Source: Ferruginibacter paludis (GTDB taxonomy: Bacteria; Bacteroidota; Bacteroidia; Chitinophagales; Chitinophagaceae). Taken from it: a stretch of 32,995 bases of DNA. Numbering within the stretch: position 1 is the stretch's first letter; each line of letters starts with the position of its first letter. Below, one piece after another: positions 9,430 through 19,156 of this stretch. A program made the translations under genes and the position numbers. The notes beneath the pieces are model-generated. The model was not told where the DNA came from, made no database searches, and saw nothing but the letters and a program-made list of their open reading frames with translations. The DNA lies in the NCBI RefSeq assembly GCF_030409685.1, contig NZ_JAUFQJ010000025.1, positions 1 to 32,995 of the forward strand. The letters run 5' to 3'.

Positions 9430-9956
9430 GCATGTTGCATGCCAAATACACTTGTTGTTAGTTAGCAGGCAAATTTAGTGCAATGTTGGTGCTGTTATTG
9501 TTTTTGGCGGGAAAGAACTAAATAGGTTATAACCTGACTTTTAAATAATAGAAAATCAATGCTCCTGTTTAAAGGACAAGGCGTTGAGATGTCTTCAATC
9601 TATATTTTTAGTTGCAAATCAACTTATGTATACCATGACCAGGAAAGACGAAAAACAATTACGCATGAAACTTTGAGCAATGTAAAAAGCTGCCTTTTTA
9701 GGAGCAGCTTTCTTTTATCGGGTTGGGTTAGTAAAAAGTTATGTTTCTTCCTGTGTTGAACCTGTTGCTTTATTGATAATTTGATTACTATGTTTTGTAG
9801 AACGGTGACATAAAAAAAATATTGTATTCACCAGGTGCTGATCATTGAAATTTCATAACCAACCTCAATAATTTTATTGATTGTGGTCATTCTTTATTTG
9901 CTGGATGACGTGCATTTTTGTTTTATTCCCGCGACTCATTAACGAAAAATATTTTT
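9430..9956. other. Intergenic stretch with a short peptide frame and hairpin
   Basis: No gene of normal size is supported in these 527 bp. A 13-codon frame (ATG at 9635, stop ending at 9676) is followed by a terminator-like hairpin at 9686-9716. A longer frame at 9559-9759 overlaps both and looks spurious. Confidence 0.5.
9686..9716 (+). terminator. Terminator-like hairpin
   Basis: AAAGCTGC and GCAGCTTT form an 8-bp stem with a roughly 10-nt loop, followed by a short T-rich run (TTTCTTTTA). No plus-strand gene of normal size ends here, so it may close a short transcript starting within 9480-9635. Confidence 0.5.
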
Positions 9957-10475
9957 ATGGAAGCGCTTAAGCAATGGTTAATTCCTTATATCATTTCCAA
10001 TCTGGTATTTGGATTGTGCATACCTGTAGCAATAAAAAAACCAATGTGGGCAAGGCTTTTTTTAGCGGGCTTCTTTTTATGGGCAGCCTATTTTAATACA
10101 TCTACTGCCATTAACGAGCCCAGTATATACCTTGATTATGCCAGGCTGAATACCTTGCCATGGTACCGTAATTTTATCAACGGGTATTTTTCGCAGCACA
10201 TAACTGCTTTTGTATGCACCATTGCCGTGGGGCAACTTTTAATTGGAGCCGGCTTGATGTTAAATAAAACATTTACAAAACTAGCCTGTACCGGCGGCAT
10301 TATTTTTGGCCTGGCTATTGCGCCATTGGGGGTAGGTTCTGCTTTTCCCGCTACGGTATCAATGGCTATCGCCTTTTATATTTTATTAAAAAATTACCAG
10401 CACGATTTTATCTGGAAGTGGAAACAATATAAAGCGAAGCCTCTCTCTATTATTATTCATAACAATCATCATTAA
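9957..10475 (+). CDS. Four-helix integral membrane protein, function unknown
   Basis: The 172-residue protein begins MEALKQWLIPYIISNLVFG. The Met at 9957 is chosen because the hydrophobic part starts there; an in-frame Met 39 nt upstream adds only polar residues. It has about four transmembrane helices and a basic C-terminal tail ending in HNNHH. The pattern faintly resembles DoxX-like small membrane proteins, but no motif allows a firm assignment. It ends 11 bp before the DUF4342 gene, so the two are probably cotranscribed. Confidence 0.7.
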   Translation: MEALKQWLIPYIISNLVFGLCIPVAIKKPMWARLFLAGFFLWAAYFNTSTAINEPSIYLDYARLNTLPWYRNFINGYFSQHITAFVCTIAVGQLLIGAGLMLNKTFTKLACTGGIIFGLAIAPLGVGSAFPATVSMAIAFYILLKNYQHDFIWKWKQYKAKPLSIIIHNNHH

Positions 10476-10486
10476 CACAAAAAATC

Positions 10487-10735
10487 ATGGCAACTGAATC
10501 TTTTAAACTGGATGGGGAAACGCTGGTGAAAAAAGTAAAAGAACTTTTTGAAGAAGGCAACGTGCGAAAAATAAGCATTCATGATAAGGAAGGTAAAGAG
10601 GTCATGAATTTTCCATTAACAATTGGAGTACTGGGCGCAGTACTGGCGCCGGTGCTGGCAGCCGTGGGCGCTTTGGCCGCTCTTATTGGTGAATGCACTG
10701 TAACAGTAGAAAGGGAGGATGTAAAGCCTTTTTAG
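10487..10735 (+). CDS. DUF4342 domain protein
   Basis: The 82-residue protein has the layout of the small DUF4342 family. An N-terminal charged helix (ETLVKKVKELFEEGNVRKISIHDKEGKEVMNFP) is followed by a hydrophobic Gly/Ala-rich stretch (LTIGVLGAVLAPVLAAVGALAAL) that could insert in a membrane. The end, CTVTVEREDV, is typical. The function is unknown. It lies 11 bp downstream of the membrane protein gene, likely in one operon. Confidence 0.82.
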   Translation: MATESFKLDGETLVKKVKELFEEGNVRKISIHDKEGKEVMNFPLTIGVLGAVLAPVLAAVGALAALIGECTVTVEREDVKPF

Positions 10736-10836
10736 AAGGGAATAACCCGTGGCAAATGCCCGGTGGAGGTGATCTGCCTGCTATTGTCGCGAACGCTTTA
10801 TGCAATATCCACCTCCAAATAGATTACCTATACTAG

Positions 10837-11229
10837 TTAAGAATGTGCTATTGAATTGACATGAGGTATAATGCTGGCCTTTTTTACTGCATCCAACAAA
10901 CCTTCCTCTGTAAATGGTTTTTTAAGATAGCCATCTTTGCCGGTGACCAGTTGTTCCTGAATTTCGGGAGCAAGCGAGCCGGCACTAAAAAAAACAAGAG
11001 GAATATTTGCCGTAATAACATCTTCTTTCACTAATTTGAGAAACTGGCGTCCGTCTGTGTCGGGCATCATCATATCACACAGTATAATATCGGGTACACT
11101 AATTTTTGCCAGTTCAAATCCAGCCTGACCATTTTCAGCAGTCAATACGCTGAATCTATTTAACTCCAGCAATTCAGCAGTATTTTCCCTGATGGCTGTG
11201 TTGTCTTCGATAATAAGTATTTTCTTCAT
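10837..11229 (-). CDS. Stand-alone response regulator receiver
   Basis: The 130-residue protein is a receiver domain without an output domain. It has acidic residues E8 and D9, phospho-acceptor Asp52 in DIILCDMMMPD, switch Ser82 in VFFSAG, and Lys104 in YLKKPF. It lies about 160 bp downstream of the PAS histidine kinase gene on the same strand (kinase 12972-11389, then this gene), so the pair probably works together as kinase and cognate receiver. Confidence 0.93.
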   Translation of the reverse strand: MKKILIIEDNTAIRENTAELLELNRFSVLTAENGQAGFELAKISVPDIILCDMMMPDTDGRQFLKLVKEDVITANIPLVFFSAGSLAPEIQEQLVTGKDGYLKKPFTEEGLLDAVKKASIIPHVNSIAHS

Positions 11230-11388
11230 GAATGAGCAAAGCTAATTTGGATATTCTGTTTTGGACATGACGATAATCACACTAAAATATGACTTGAAAA
11301 TCTTTCTGAAATTTTTGTGGATTTATTTATACGGGTTGGCCATCAATTTTAAAAAAGTAAGGTTTATTTATCACTGTCTTTGCAGGCG

Positions 11389-12972
11389 TTACAGGTTTTT
11401 GGGAAACTCAATTGTGAAGGTGGAGCCTTCATTTTCAACACTTGTAAAGTATATACTGCCGCCTAGCATTTCCACATATTTTTTAACAATATTGAGCCCA
11501 AGGCCCGTGCCCTGAATATGGGCGGCATTATTCGCCCTGAAGAAAATACTGAATAATTCCTTCTGCGATTCCAGTGGAATTCCTATTCCATTATCCTTCA
11601 CCGAAACAAAAACATTGGCTCCTTTTACGCCGGTTATTACCTGTATCGTTTTACCATCTGCTGAATATTTTATCGCGTTGGAAAGCAGGTTGAGTAAAAT
11701 ATTTCTGAATATTTTTTTATCCTGAAACACGGATATTGGTTCGCTGTAGATAAACTGAATTTCATGGTTTCTTTTTTTTACCATGCCTTCCATGCTATCG
11801 ATGGTTTCCTCAATAACAGGTATCAGATTAAAGTCGGCACCAGCGGTTTCGATTTTTCCCTGTTCCAGTTTTTCGACGGATAAAAAATCGTCCAGGATGT
11901 TTGTAAGGTGATGCACGGCACCTTTTATCCTGTCAATATGCTTATTTCTTTTATCTTCAAATTCAGGTTCCAGGTAGTGATTTACCAAAGAAGCACTTGT
12001 AAGAATAGCACTTAAAGGAGTACGAAATTCGTGCGAGGCAAGCGATACAAACCGCGTTTTAATGTCGTTTAACTCCCGTGCCGCAGCCAATGCCTCCCGA
12101 AGCTCCAGCGTCCTTGCTGCTATCGTTCTTTCCTGTTCTTCATTTACCCGCAACAGTTCTTCTTCAAACAATTTTCGTTGGGTGATGTCGCTTCGAATGG
12201 CCAGGTATTGGTAGGGTTTGCCGTGTTCATTCAGGAAAGGTACAATTGTGGTATCAACCCAATAAAACGTACCATCCTTTGCTTTATTTTTTAATTCACC
12301 CTTCCATATTTTGCCGTTGGCAATGGTTGTCCATAACTCCTTTATAAATGCTTTGGCATGATGGCCGGAGTTGATGATACGATGGTCCTGCCCTATCAGT
12401 TCTTTTTCTGAATATTTTGAGATGCGGCAAAAATTTTCATTTACATGCTTAATAATACCCTTCTGATCCGTAATAGCTACAATAGCCGATTCATCCAGTG
12501 CATGTTTGTAGTCAGCGGTTTCTATCTGGCTTCGTTGCAGCAGGTTGGTTAGCTCACTGTTTAACCGGTTTATTTCCTCCGCCGCATTTTTTCTTGCAGT
12601 TTCATCCCTTGTTACTTTGCCAAATCCAACCAACTCGCCTTTATCATTTTTTAATGCGGCAAATATAACATTGGCCCAAAATAGTGTGCCATCCTTTCTT
12701 AGCCGCCAACCCTCACACTCAAATCGTCCGTATGCCCTGGCAAGCTGCAAATTGGTTTCAGGCTCATTGTTGGCAATTTCCTCCGGGGTATAAAAAACTG
12801 AGATGTGTTCCCCAATAATTTCGCTGGCAGTATACCCTTTAATTTGTTCCGCCCCCTTGTTCCAGGTGGTTATATAGCCGTTGACGTCTATTATAAAAAT
12901 GGCATATTCCTTTACTGACTCAACTAACAGGCCGTAACTTTCCTCGTCAATTCTGGAAATATTTGTAAACAT
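11389..12972 (-). CDS. Cytosolic PAS-PAS sensor histidine kinase
   Basis: The 527-residue protein has no signal peptide or membrane helix. Two PAS/PAC modules (about 11-128 and 155-268; AIFIIDVNGYITTWNKGAEQ, AIVAITDQKGIIKHVNENF) are followed by a coiled-coil linker. Next come a HisKA domain with the H-box SLASHEFRTPLSA (His314) and a HATPase with the N-box (LLNLLSNAIKYS, Asn432), G1 (DNGIG, 460-464) and G2 (GTGLGL, 488-493). All catalytic boxes look intact. PAS domains suggest sensing of a cytosolic ligand, redox state or light; the cofactor cannot be read. The receiver at 10837-11229 is the likely partner. Confidence 0.94.
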   Translation of the reverse strand: MFTNISRIDEESYGLLVESVKEYAIFIIDVNGYITTWNKGAEQIKGYTASEIIGEHISVFYTPEEIANNEPETNLQLARAYGRFECEGWRLRKDGTLFWANVIFAALKNDKGELVGFGKVTRDETARKNAAEEINRLNSELTNLLQRSQIETADYKHALDESAIVAITDQKGIIKHVNENFCRISKYSEKELIGQDHRIINSGHHAKAFIKELWTTIANGKIWKGELKNKAKDGTFYWVDTTIVPFLNEHGKPYQYLAIRSDITQRKLFEEELLRVNEEQERTIAARTLELREALAAARELNDIKTRFVSLASHEFRTPLSAILTSASLVNHYLEPEFEDKRNKHIDRIKGAVHHLTNILDDFLSVEKLEQGKIETAGADFNLIPVIEETIDSMEGMVKKRNHEIQFIYSEPISVFQDKKIFRNILLNLLSNAIKYSADGKTIQVITGVKGANVFVSVKDNGIGIPLESQKELFSIFFRANNAAHIQGTGLGLNIVKKYVEMLGGSIYFTSVENEGSTFTIEFPKNL

Positions 12973-13633
12973 AATTTAAGATTAAGAAGCTGCCGGGTAT
13001 CGCAAATCATCCGCTGTGCGGAATGATTGAAGATAAAATTGCCACCCCGTCGCTACCCTATCAAAGTTAATACTTACCAGCGCTATTTAATTGAAAATAT
13101 TTCAATAGTCAATAGTAATTATTCAAAACGGACGGATGCTCACGCATGAAAGCAAGCTTGCACTCAATAAAGGATTCGCTCATCCATATGGTTTGCTTCT
13201 TTTACGGGCCCGGTAAGGCTGGGGACACTGTTCTATTGATAATGCGGCGCTGTTTGCGTCCGTCGCAGGGGTGAAACAACTTTTGTTCGCCCATCATGAT
13301 CCAGCCAGGCCTGATGCTGAACTAAATTAGTTGTATACTATGTTTCAAAACGCCAGTAAGTATACTTTCAAAAACGAACTGGCCAGGGAGGGATGGAAAT
13401 TGCACCTCGGTGACAACATATGCCAGAAGCTAACCTGTTACAAATCAGGGAACCCAGCTTGCAGAAAACACCAAAGCTGCTGCCCGGATAACTTGTGTCA
13501 ACCTGACTTGGTCATTGTAAACTTAATGGCCTGGGATAATACGATCCTCTTGTAAAACATACTTCCTGCCAGCATCATGTTCATTTTCAATATCGGCGAG
13601 TTAACTTTGCACCAAACAAAAAGAATATATAAA
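12973..13633. other. Intergenic stretch, no supported gene
   Basis: About 660 bp separate the histidine kinase and msrA, which point away from each other. A 74-codon frame at 13331-13555 has a cysteine-rich end but no recognisable pattern and is not accepted. Promoters for both flanking genes should lie here, but I cannot place them with confidence. Confidence 0.5.
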
Positions 13634-14116
13634 ATGGAAAAAGCAATTTTGGCAGGTGGCTGTTTTTGGGGTGTAGAAGAACTTATTCGCAAGCTTCCCG
13701 GTGTTAAGTCAACAGTAGTGGGTTATACAGGCGGCGATGTACCCAACGCCACTTACCGTAATCATGGTACACATGCAGAAGCTATTGAAATTGTGTTTGA
13801 CCCTTCCACCTTATCATATCGTGCATTGCTGGAATTTTTCTTTCAGATTCATGATCCCACAACATTGAACAGGCAGGGCAACGACAGGGGATTATCCTAC
13901 CGTTCTGCCATTTTTTACCTGGATGATGTACAAAAGGATACAGCGGATACACTCATTAAAGAAATGGAAACATCAGGAAAATGGCCGGGCAAAATTGTTA
14001 CTGCAGTGATGCCTGCGACAGACTTTTGGAATGCCGAAGAAGAGCACCAGGATTATCTGCAGAAAAATCCTTACGGCTATACCTGCCATTTCATAAGGCC
14101 AGACTGGACGTTGTAA
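13634..14116 (+). CDS. msrA: Peptide-methionine (S)-S-oxide reductase MsrA
   Basis: The 160-residue protein carries the MsrA signature at its N-terminus, AGGCFWGVEE, with catalytic Cys10. Family blocks YTGGDVPNATYRNHGTHAEAIE, FFFQIHDPTTLNRQGNDRG and YRSAIFY follow. It repairs oxidised methionine in proteins using thioredoxin. The Met at 13634 is chosen because it puts the active-site motif at the usual distance from the N-terminus; the frame upstream of it is non-conserved. The length is near the family norm. It lacks the fused MsrB domain found in some species. Confidence 0.95.
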   Translation: MEKAILAGGCFWGVEELIRKLPGVKSTVVGYTGGDVPNATYRNHGTHAEAIEIVFDPSTLSYRALLEFFFQIHDPTTLNRQGNDRGLSYRSAIFYLDDVQKDTADTLIKEMETSGKWPGKIVTAVMPATDFWNAEEEHQDYLQKNPYGYTCHFIRPDWTL

Positions 14117-14275
14117 AATGATTTGTTTACATCTTACCTAACGGTGTGTTAATTGAATGCAATGCCGGCAACCGTTGCTAATTCGATATTAAAAAGAATG
14201 ATTACTTCGGATTCAATTATTGACAGCCGGATGTTTTGAACTATCTGACTTATAGCAGGAGTAAATAAAATTCCT

Positions 14276-14776
14276 TTAACCTGCGGCATGTTCTTCGGTT
14301 TCTTTTGTAAACAATGCCTGGACAATACATTCACGAGCCGTTTCACAAAAATCCAGACCAGCGTAATCGGGTTTGAGCCCGGCAATATAGGGCACTGCCA
14401 TGATATAAATATTACCCGTAATGCCGCAAAACTGTTCACCATCCGGAAACGATTGTTGATGTTTATGCCCGGCACCTGCAAATAATAATAATGCGGAGTA
14501 AGCCTTAACAATATTGCTGTTGCCCTGGTCAATTTGTGCAAGGGCATTTTCTACCGATTGAAATTTTAATTGTGCAGGACTGATAACAGTCGCAGTGTCG
14601 AGCGAAGGAAAAGGAAAATCGCTGGAACTAAAAGCCGGTTGTCTGACTACATTGATAAATATCCTGGAATAAGTCTGTTGCCGCTCTCCTGCTTCGTCGG
14701 TATATATGTAATTGCACCTGCCTCCATCTACGGGCATAAGTGCCCTACCGGCTTCAACCGGTACAATACTAAGCAC
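14276..14776 (-). CDS. Hypothetical protein, no family recognised
   Basis: The frame gives 166 residues from a GTG at 14776 and stays open about 95 nt further upstream without an ATG, so the true start is unclear or the 5' end is damaged. The C-terminal half looks protein-like (IVKAYSALLLFAGAGHKHQQ, ITGNIYIMAVPYIAGLKPDY). I see no signal peptide, domain or catalytic motif. A different frame on the same strand (14149-14547) overlaps it and is weaker. It could be a lineage-specific gene or a 5'-truncated remnant. Confidence 0.35.
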   Translation of the reverse strand: MLSIVPVEAGRALMPVDGGRCNYIYTDEAGERQQTYSRIFINVVRQPAFSSSDFPFPSLDTATVISPAQLKFQSVENALAQIDQGNSNIVKAYSALLLFAGAGHKHQQSFPDGEQFCGITGNIYIMAVPYIAGLKPDYAGLDFCETARECIVQALFTKETEEHAAG

Positions 14777-15104
14777 ACCCGCTTCATGCAGGCGATGAGT
14801 TCTTTTGCTGAACTTTGCGGCAGAACAATAATGACGATAGATATCAGAGGCATCAATACTTTTTCAGCCGCAGCATATATTCTGCAGAAAAATGTTTAAC
14901 ATTCGTTAATTATTATGACACTTCGTTTTTTGCGATTCGTTGCAATACTGATTACTGTCGTTAGGGCATTTGCCAGACAGTTAATAATTGTAGTTGCCTC
15001 TAAAAGAAAATTAATGTTTTTTTGCGGTTGCCTGCAACAGCATGCTGGAATATTTGTGCTTAATTTTCTTTCGGTTGCTTTCCCCCCTAAAAGGTCGCAT
15101 AACT

Positions 15105-17933
15105 TTACAAAATTTCACTTGGACTTACTCCAAACTCTTCTTTAAAACATTTGGAAAAATACGTGTGACTACTAAAGCCTACTTTAAAAGCCACTTCGGA
15201 AGGCGTGGCATATTTTTTCTGCAGTAATTCTTTGGCCCTTAACAATCTTGTGTTGCGGATAACCTCTCCAGGAGCTTGGTTGGTTAGGGCAATTAATTTT
15301 CTATGCAACTGGCTCCTGCTCATATTGACAGCCCCTGCCAGTTCTTCAACTCCAAAATTGTCTTCCTCCATATTTTTTTCAATCGCCTGCATCACATTGG
15401 TCAGAAATTTTTCATCTGTGCTGTTAACTGCTATTTCAGCCGGTTTCAGCATCACCTGGCCGGCAAATTTTTTACGCAATAACTTTCTTTGCTGCACCAG
15501 GTTTTGAATTCTCACCAGCAATTCTTTTGCATCAAATGGTTTGGTGAGATAATCATCTGCCCCCGTTTCAAGCCCTTCTACCCTGTGCTGCTGACCAGCT
15601 TTTGCTGTTAACAGTATCACAGGTATATGACTGGTATGTTCGTTTTTTTTCAATTGAGCCGCCATTTTAAAACCATCCATTACAGGCATCATCACATCGC
15701 TAACAACCAGATCAGGAATTTCAGCTATCGCTTTTTCATAGCCTTGCTTGCCGTTTGTTGCTTCAATTACCTGGAATTCTTTTTCAATTGTTTCATAAAT
15801 AAACTGCCGCAGATCGTCATTGTCTTCCACAATTAATACAAGCGGCAGGTCGCTCCCATTAATCTGTTTCAACACGGGACTTTTTTCCTGGCTTTCTTCA
15901 TACCTTTTATTTACTTGTATTTCATTGTCCTTCCATTCACCATACACCATTTCATTTTCATTGAATGCATTTTTACCAACGGGCAGGCTTACCTTAAAAC
16001 GGGTGCCCTTGCCGGGTTCGCTGCTCACGCTTATCTGGCCGCTATATAGGTCAACCAATTCTTTTACCAGTGCAAGACCAATGCCTGTTCCTTTATCTTC
16101 TGTTCCCTCCACCTGGTAAAAACGGTCAAACACTTTGGCCAGGTCTTTTTTGGATATGCCGGGCCCGCTGTCATCTACCTCAAAACGAATCCTGTTTTCA
16201 TCACATTCCACATTCAGTGACACACTTCCTTTTTCAGGGGTATATTTAAATGCATTGCCTAAAAGATTGGTTATAATCTTTTCAAGCTTGTCTTTATCAA
16301 AAAAAGTGATGGTGGTTTGTTCAGGAAGATGAACATAATAATGTATTTGTTTTCTTTCTGCCATGGATTCAAAAGAGGCTGCCAGCACCTTTATTATCTG
16401 CATTACATCTCCTTTAATCACCTGCATCTTCATCTTACCCGAATCGAGCCTTGATAGATCAAGTAATTGATTTACCAGTTCAAGCAAACGGTCAGTGTGT
16501 CTTCGCATGGTGCTGATCTGGCGCAACGAAACTTCTGTATATCCACTTCTTGATCTGTCATTGGCCTGTTCTTCTATTTTCTGTAGAGGGCCCTGGATAA
16601 GTGTTAGCGGCGTTCTGAATTCATGAGAAATGTTGGCAAAGAACCGTGATTTAATATCGTCAATGTCTTTTATGTTATCAGCTTCGGCCTTTGCCTGCTC
16701 ATTTAATTTTATCTTATAGGCAAGGGCTACTGCAAATATGAATAACTGCCCGAGCTGGCCTACGGGAAACGGTCGAAAGGGCATAAAACCGTACATATTA
16801 TCCAGGAAACCAAGGATGGAAAAACATAAAAGCCATAAGCCCCCCACTATAAATAAGCGGGCAAAAATATTATTGAAAAAGGCAAAGCGGATAACAAACA
16901 CAAATGTAACAGCAGTAAAAAGAAGGTTTGAAACAGGAAGAAAAAAAGCATGCTTAGCGCTAGCTAACCAGATTAGCTGCATCATTACAATTATGCTCCA
17001 GGCACCAATAAAAACTTTTAAAATATTATCTGTTTGTTTTGACAAAGCAGGCAGATTAATGAAAGAACGTCCGAATAAAAGGAAGAAAATAAAAATGCCG
17101 GGCACCAGTATAATTTGAAAACTAATATATAGTTGCGGATGCTCAGGTGTATACCAGTCAATAAAAGGCAACCGGGAATGTATGGTAAGATAAATCTGTG
17201 TCAGAAAAAGAGTATACAATCCAAAAAATAAATACGATTTGTCTTTTATAAAAAAGAAAAGGCAAAAGGAGAACAGCGAAAAAAGGAATACAATACCACC
17301 CTGCACCGTGATGAGACCATCTCCAAAACCTGCAGGTAACATAACTGAAGGATTATGCAGCTCAATATAGGGTGAAGCGGTTCCGCCAGAAGTACTGTAG
17401 AACTTAATATAAATTATCTGCCTCCCGCCCGGGCTGCCGGAAAAAAGCACGCGGCTGATGCCTGCTGTGTTTTTAATCTGCTTCTGTGAGCGGGGAACAT
17501 AAAGGCCGCTTCGCTGGTGCGATACAAGCTCTTTGTTTTGACTCAGGAAAAAAACATCCACAAAATTATACTGCACGGCATCCGAATTGGAAGCGTAATA
17601 ATACCGGCTTGTATCCCGCAACAGCAGCCACCAATTACTAAAGCTATCCCTGGTTTCAACAGAAAGGCGTATCCAGTAACTGGTATAATTCTTTAATTGT
17701 TTGAAAGCTGCTACAGGCTTAAATTTATCATCAAATTTTCCGGCCGTAATTTCCTGAACCGTGAATTTGTTTGTTTCATCAGCCAGTACAACTGAGACTG
17801 GCCTCAGATCGTGTATCTGAACCTTTGCATCCACCACATAAAAAGAATCGGCAGGAGTTGCTTCCTTATGTTGCTGCGCAAGTATATTAAACTGCAGGCA
17901 AATGAAAAACAGTATAAAATAAAATAACTTCAT
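15105..17933 (-). CDS. Hybrid two-component sensor: 7TMR-DISM, histidine kinase, receiver, AraC
   Basis: The 942-residue protein fuses a complete signalling path. In order it has a signal peptide (1-20), a periplasmic 7TMR-DISM sensory domain (about 35-195), and seven transmembrane helices (about 205-408). The cytosolic part has HisKA (SHEFRTPLTL, His437), HATPase (N-box TNLLGNAFKY with Asn560, DDSGPGI, GTGIGL), a receiver (acidic VEDND, Asp746 in DLVVSDVMMP, Lys798 in LTKPF), and a C-terminal AraC-type helix-turn-helix (about 850-942). It should sense an extracytoplasmic ligand and regulate genes directly. It differs from the classical polysaccharide-utilisation hybrids, which carry beta-propeller sensors. 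The target operon is not evident, and no PUL genes lie near. Confidence 0.94.
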   Translation of the reverse strand: MKLFYFILFFICLQFNILAQQHKEATPADSFYVVDAKVQIHDLRPVSVVLADETNKFTVQEITAGKFDDKFKPVAAFKQLKNYTSYWIRLSVETRDSFSNWWLLLRDTSRYYYASNSDAVQYNFVDVFFLSQNKELVSHQRSGLYVPRSQKQIKNTAGISRVLFSGSPGGRQIIYIKFYSTSGGTASPYIELHNPSVMLPAGFGDGLITVQGGIVFLFSLFSFCLFFFIKDKSYLFFGLYTLFLTQIYLTIHSRLPFIDWYTPEHPQLYISFQIILVPGIFIFFLLFGRSFINLPALSKQTDNILKVFIGAWSIIVMMQLIWLASAKHAFFLPVSNLLFTAVTFVFVIRFAFFNNIFARLFIVGGLWLLCFSILGFLDNMYGFMPFRPFPVGQLGQLFIFAVALAYKIKLNEQAKAEADNIKDIDDIKSRFFANISHEFRTPLTLIQGPLQKIEEQANDRSRSGYTEVSLRQISTMRRHTDRLLELVNQLLDLSRLDSGKMKMQVIKGDVMQIIKVLAASFESMAERKQIHYYVHLPEQTTITFFDKDKLEKIITNLLGNAFKYTPEKGSVSLNVECDENRIRFEVDDSGPGISKKDLAKVFDRFYQVEGTEDKGTGIGLALVKELVDLYSGQISVSSEPGKGTRFKVSLPVGKNAFNENEMVYGEWKDNEIQVNKRYEESQEKSPVLKQINGSDLPLVLIVEDNDDLRQFIYETIEKEFQVIEATNGKQGYEKAIAEIPDLVVSDVMMPVMDGFKMAAQLKKNEHTSHIPVILLTAKAGQQHRVEGLETGADDYLTKPFDAKELLVRIQNLVQQRKLLRKKFAGQVMLKPAEIAVNSTDEKFLTNVMQAIEKNMEEDNFGVEELAGAVNMSRSQLHRKLIALTNQAPGEVIRNTRLLRAKELLQKKYATPSEVAFKVGFSSHTYFSKCFKEEFGVSPSEIL

Positions 17934-18250
17934 GCTGGTGATAACTGAATGAAAAGTAGCGAATTAAATTTGCAAACGGAAATAAGTAACTCCTCGACGC
18001 TGTTTATAATTACTACAAGCCTTTCTGCCAGTAAAACATTTGTTTCTCTTCTTTATTATATAGATCTATTGTTAAACTGCCCATGATTGCTTTTGGACTC
18101 ACTGCTTAGCCAGATTAATCTGTATGCTACTTTGCATGTACTCATGATTTATTTTGCACTCTTTTGCGAACGACTTTCAGCATACCCCAACGTGATTTGT
18201 GTGTGCTGGTTATGGCCAGCACACACAAATAATATCTTATAAAAAGAATA
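17934..18250. other. Intergenic stretch with a perfect 15-bp hairpin
   Basis: The 317 bp between the hybrid regulator and the TTHB210-like lipoprotein gene hold no gene. The main structure is the inverted repeat at 18195-18230, given separately. Confidence 0.55.
18195..18230 (-). terminator. Perfect 15-bp inverted repeat, probable terminator
   Basis: ATTTGTGTGTGCTGG (18195-18209) and CCAGCACACACAAAT (18216-18230) are perfectly complementary around a 6-nt loop. It lies 20 bp after the stop of the minus-strand lipoprotein gene. There is no clear T-run on either side, so termination is inferred from position and stem strength. Confidence 0.55.
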
Positions 18251-19069
18251 TTATCTCCATACAAAATCACTAAGCGTTACGTAATGTTTTGAAGAAACAG
18301 GATCTTTATAAATATTATATTGCTGCGGATAATATTTATTGACAGGGTCAAATACATGCAACTGGCGGAATGCTGTTGTATAACTGGTACCCTGCACCAG
18401 ATAATCTCTTATCACCATTGGTTCCAAAAAAGTGAACCTGCCATTATACGAACCGTATATAAACGTTTTTGTAAATGGTGGCGCAAAAGTGCCATCTATC
18501 CAATGCTTACCCATCTGTGGCACGCCACCGGGTGTTGGAAAATATAAGTCGGGCCAATAAGCATGCGGAGGAAGCTTGTCAAATCCAGCCGGGGCGACTT
18601 CATAAGGCGGAATAGCCATCCGGTCACCCTCACTGATCATGTAAAAATGAAAGTCGAAATGCGGAACATCAAAAACATGTTTCGGCTCGTGACCTTGTAC
18701 ATTCCAATTGATCACAAGGTGATCAAAGGGTGTAACATCGCTTGCTTTTTTATGCAAAGGCAGCACAAATGTAGCAGCAGCAACATCTTCCGGATCTTGC
18801 GGCAAGCCATACAAAGCGCCATCGGTCATTTCTATACCAAGTTCTACCGGTACGCCATCATGATTGATGCTTATCCATGACCTGGCCTTGCCATTGCCCA
18901 TCTGTATTTCCGGGCCTTTAAAAACATTTTCTATACTGCTGTTTAATTTGTCTGCAGATACAGTACCTGCATCAGCGACTGTTGTTTGCCTCCCCTCTTT
19001 GTAGCAGGAAGAGAAAAATATAATCACGAAGACAAATAATACCTGGTAATGCACGATTTTCTTTTTCAT
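18251..19069 (-). CDS. Lipoprotein with TTHB210/DUF5602-like domain
   Basis: The 272-residue protein from the Met at 19069 (MKKKIVHYQVLFVFVIIFFSSC) has a lipobox, FFSSC, and so is probably lipid-anchored. An in-frame Met 42 nt upstream lies before the signal peptide and is not preferred. The body (ELGIEMTDGALYGLP, HVFDVPHFDFHFYMISEGDR, HAYWPDLYFPTPGGVPQMGKHW) matches my recollection of the TTHB210/DUF5602 domain, known from a Thermus protein. The His-rich HFDFHFY hints at metal binding, but the role is unknown. It is last in a minus-strand run of four exported proteins (spacers of 43, 17 and 87 bp). Confidence 0.78.
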   Translation of the reverse strand: MKKKIVHYQVLFVFVIIFFSSCYKEGRQTTVADAGTVSADKLNSSIENVFKGPEIQMGNGKARSWISINHDGVPVELGIEMTDGALYGLPQDPEDVAAATFVLPLHKKASDVTPFDHLVINWNVQGHEPKHVFDVPHFDFHFYMISEGDRMAIPPYEVAPAGFDKLPPHAYWPDLYFPTPGGVPQMGKHWIDGTFAPPFTKTFIYGSYNGRFTFLEPMVIRDYLVQGTSYTTAFRQLHVFDPVNKYYPQQYNIYKDPVSSKHYVTLSDFVWR

Positions 19070-19156
19070 ATTTTCTGTTTTAGATTGTTTAATAAAATAC
19101 TGACGAGCCAATGGAATAATTATTTAGATAACCTTTACTTGAACTGTTACATAGTT

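Noticed and set aside
9559..9759. 66-codon plus-strand frame
   Set aside because: It runs through the terminator-like hairpin and has no recognisable pattern.
13331..13555. 74-codon plus-strand frame with several Cys
   Set aside because: The Cys spacing does not form a clear zinc or disulfide pattern, and no homologue is recognised; probably chance.
14149..14547. 132-codon minus-strand frame overlapping the 166-codon hypothetical gene
   Set aside because: The composition is less protein-like than the overlapping frame; at most one of the two can be real.
18195..18230. Relation of the GTGTGTGC/GCACACAC hairpin to the cassette cores GTTGTGTGC/GCACACAAC
   Set aside because: The likeness is limited to a simple GT/AC run, without the GTT/AAC ends, spacers or stem of the attC-like sites; probably coincidence.
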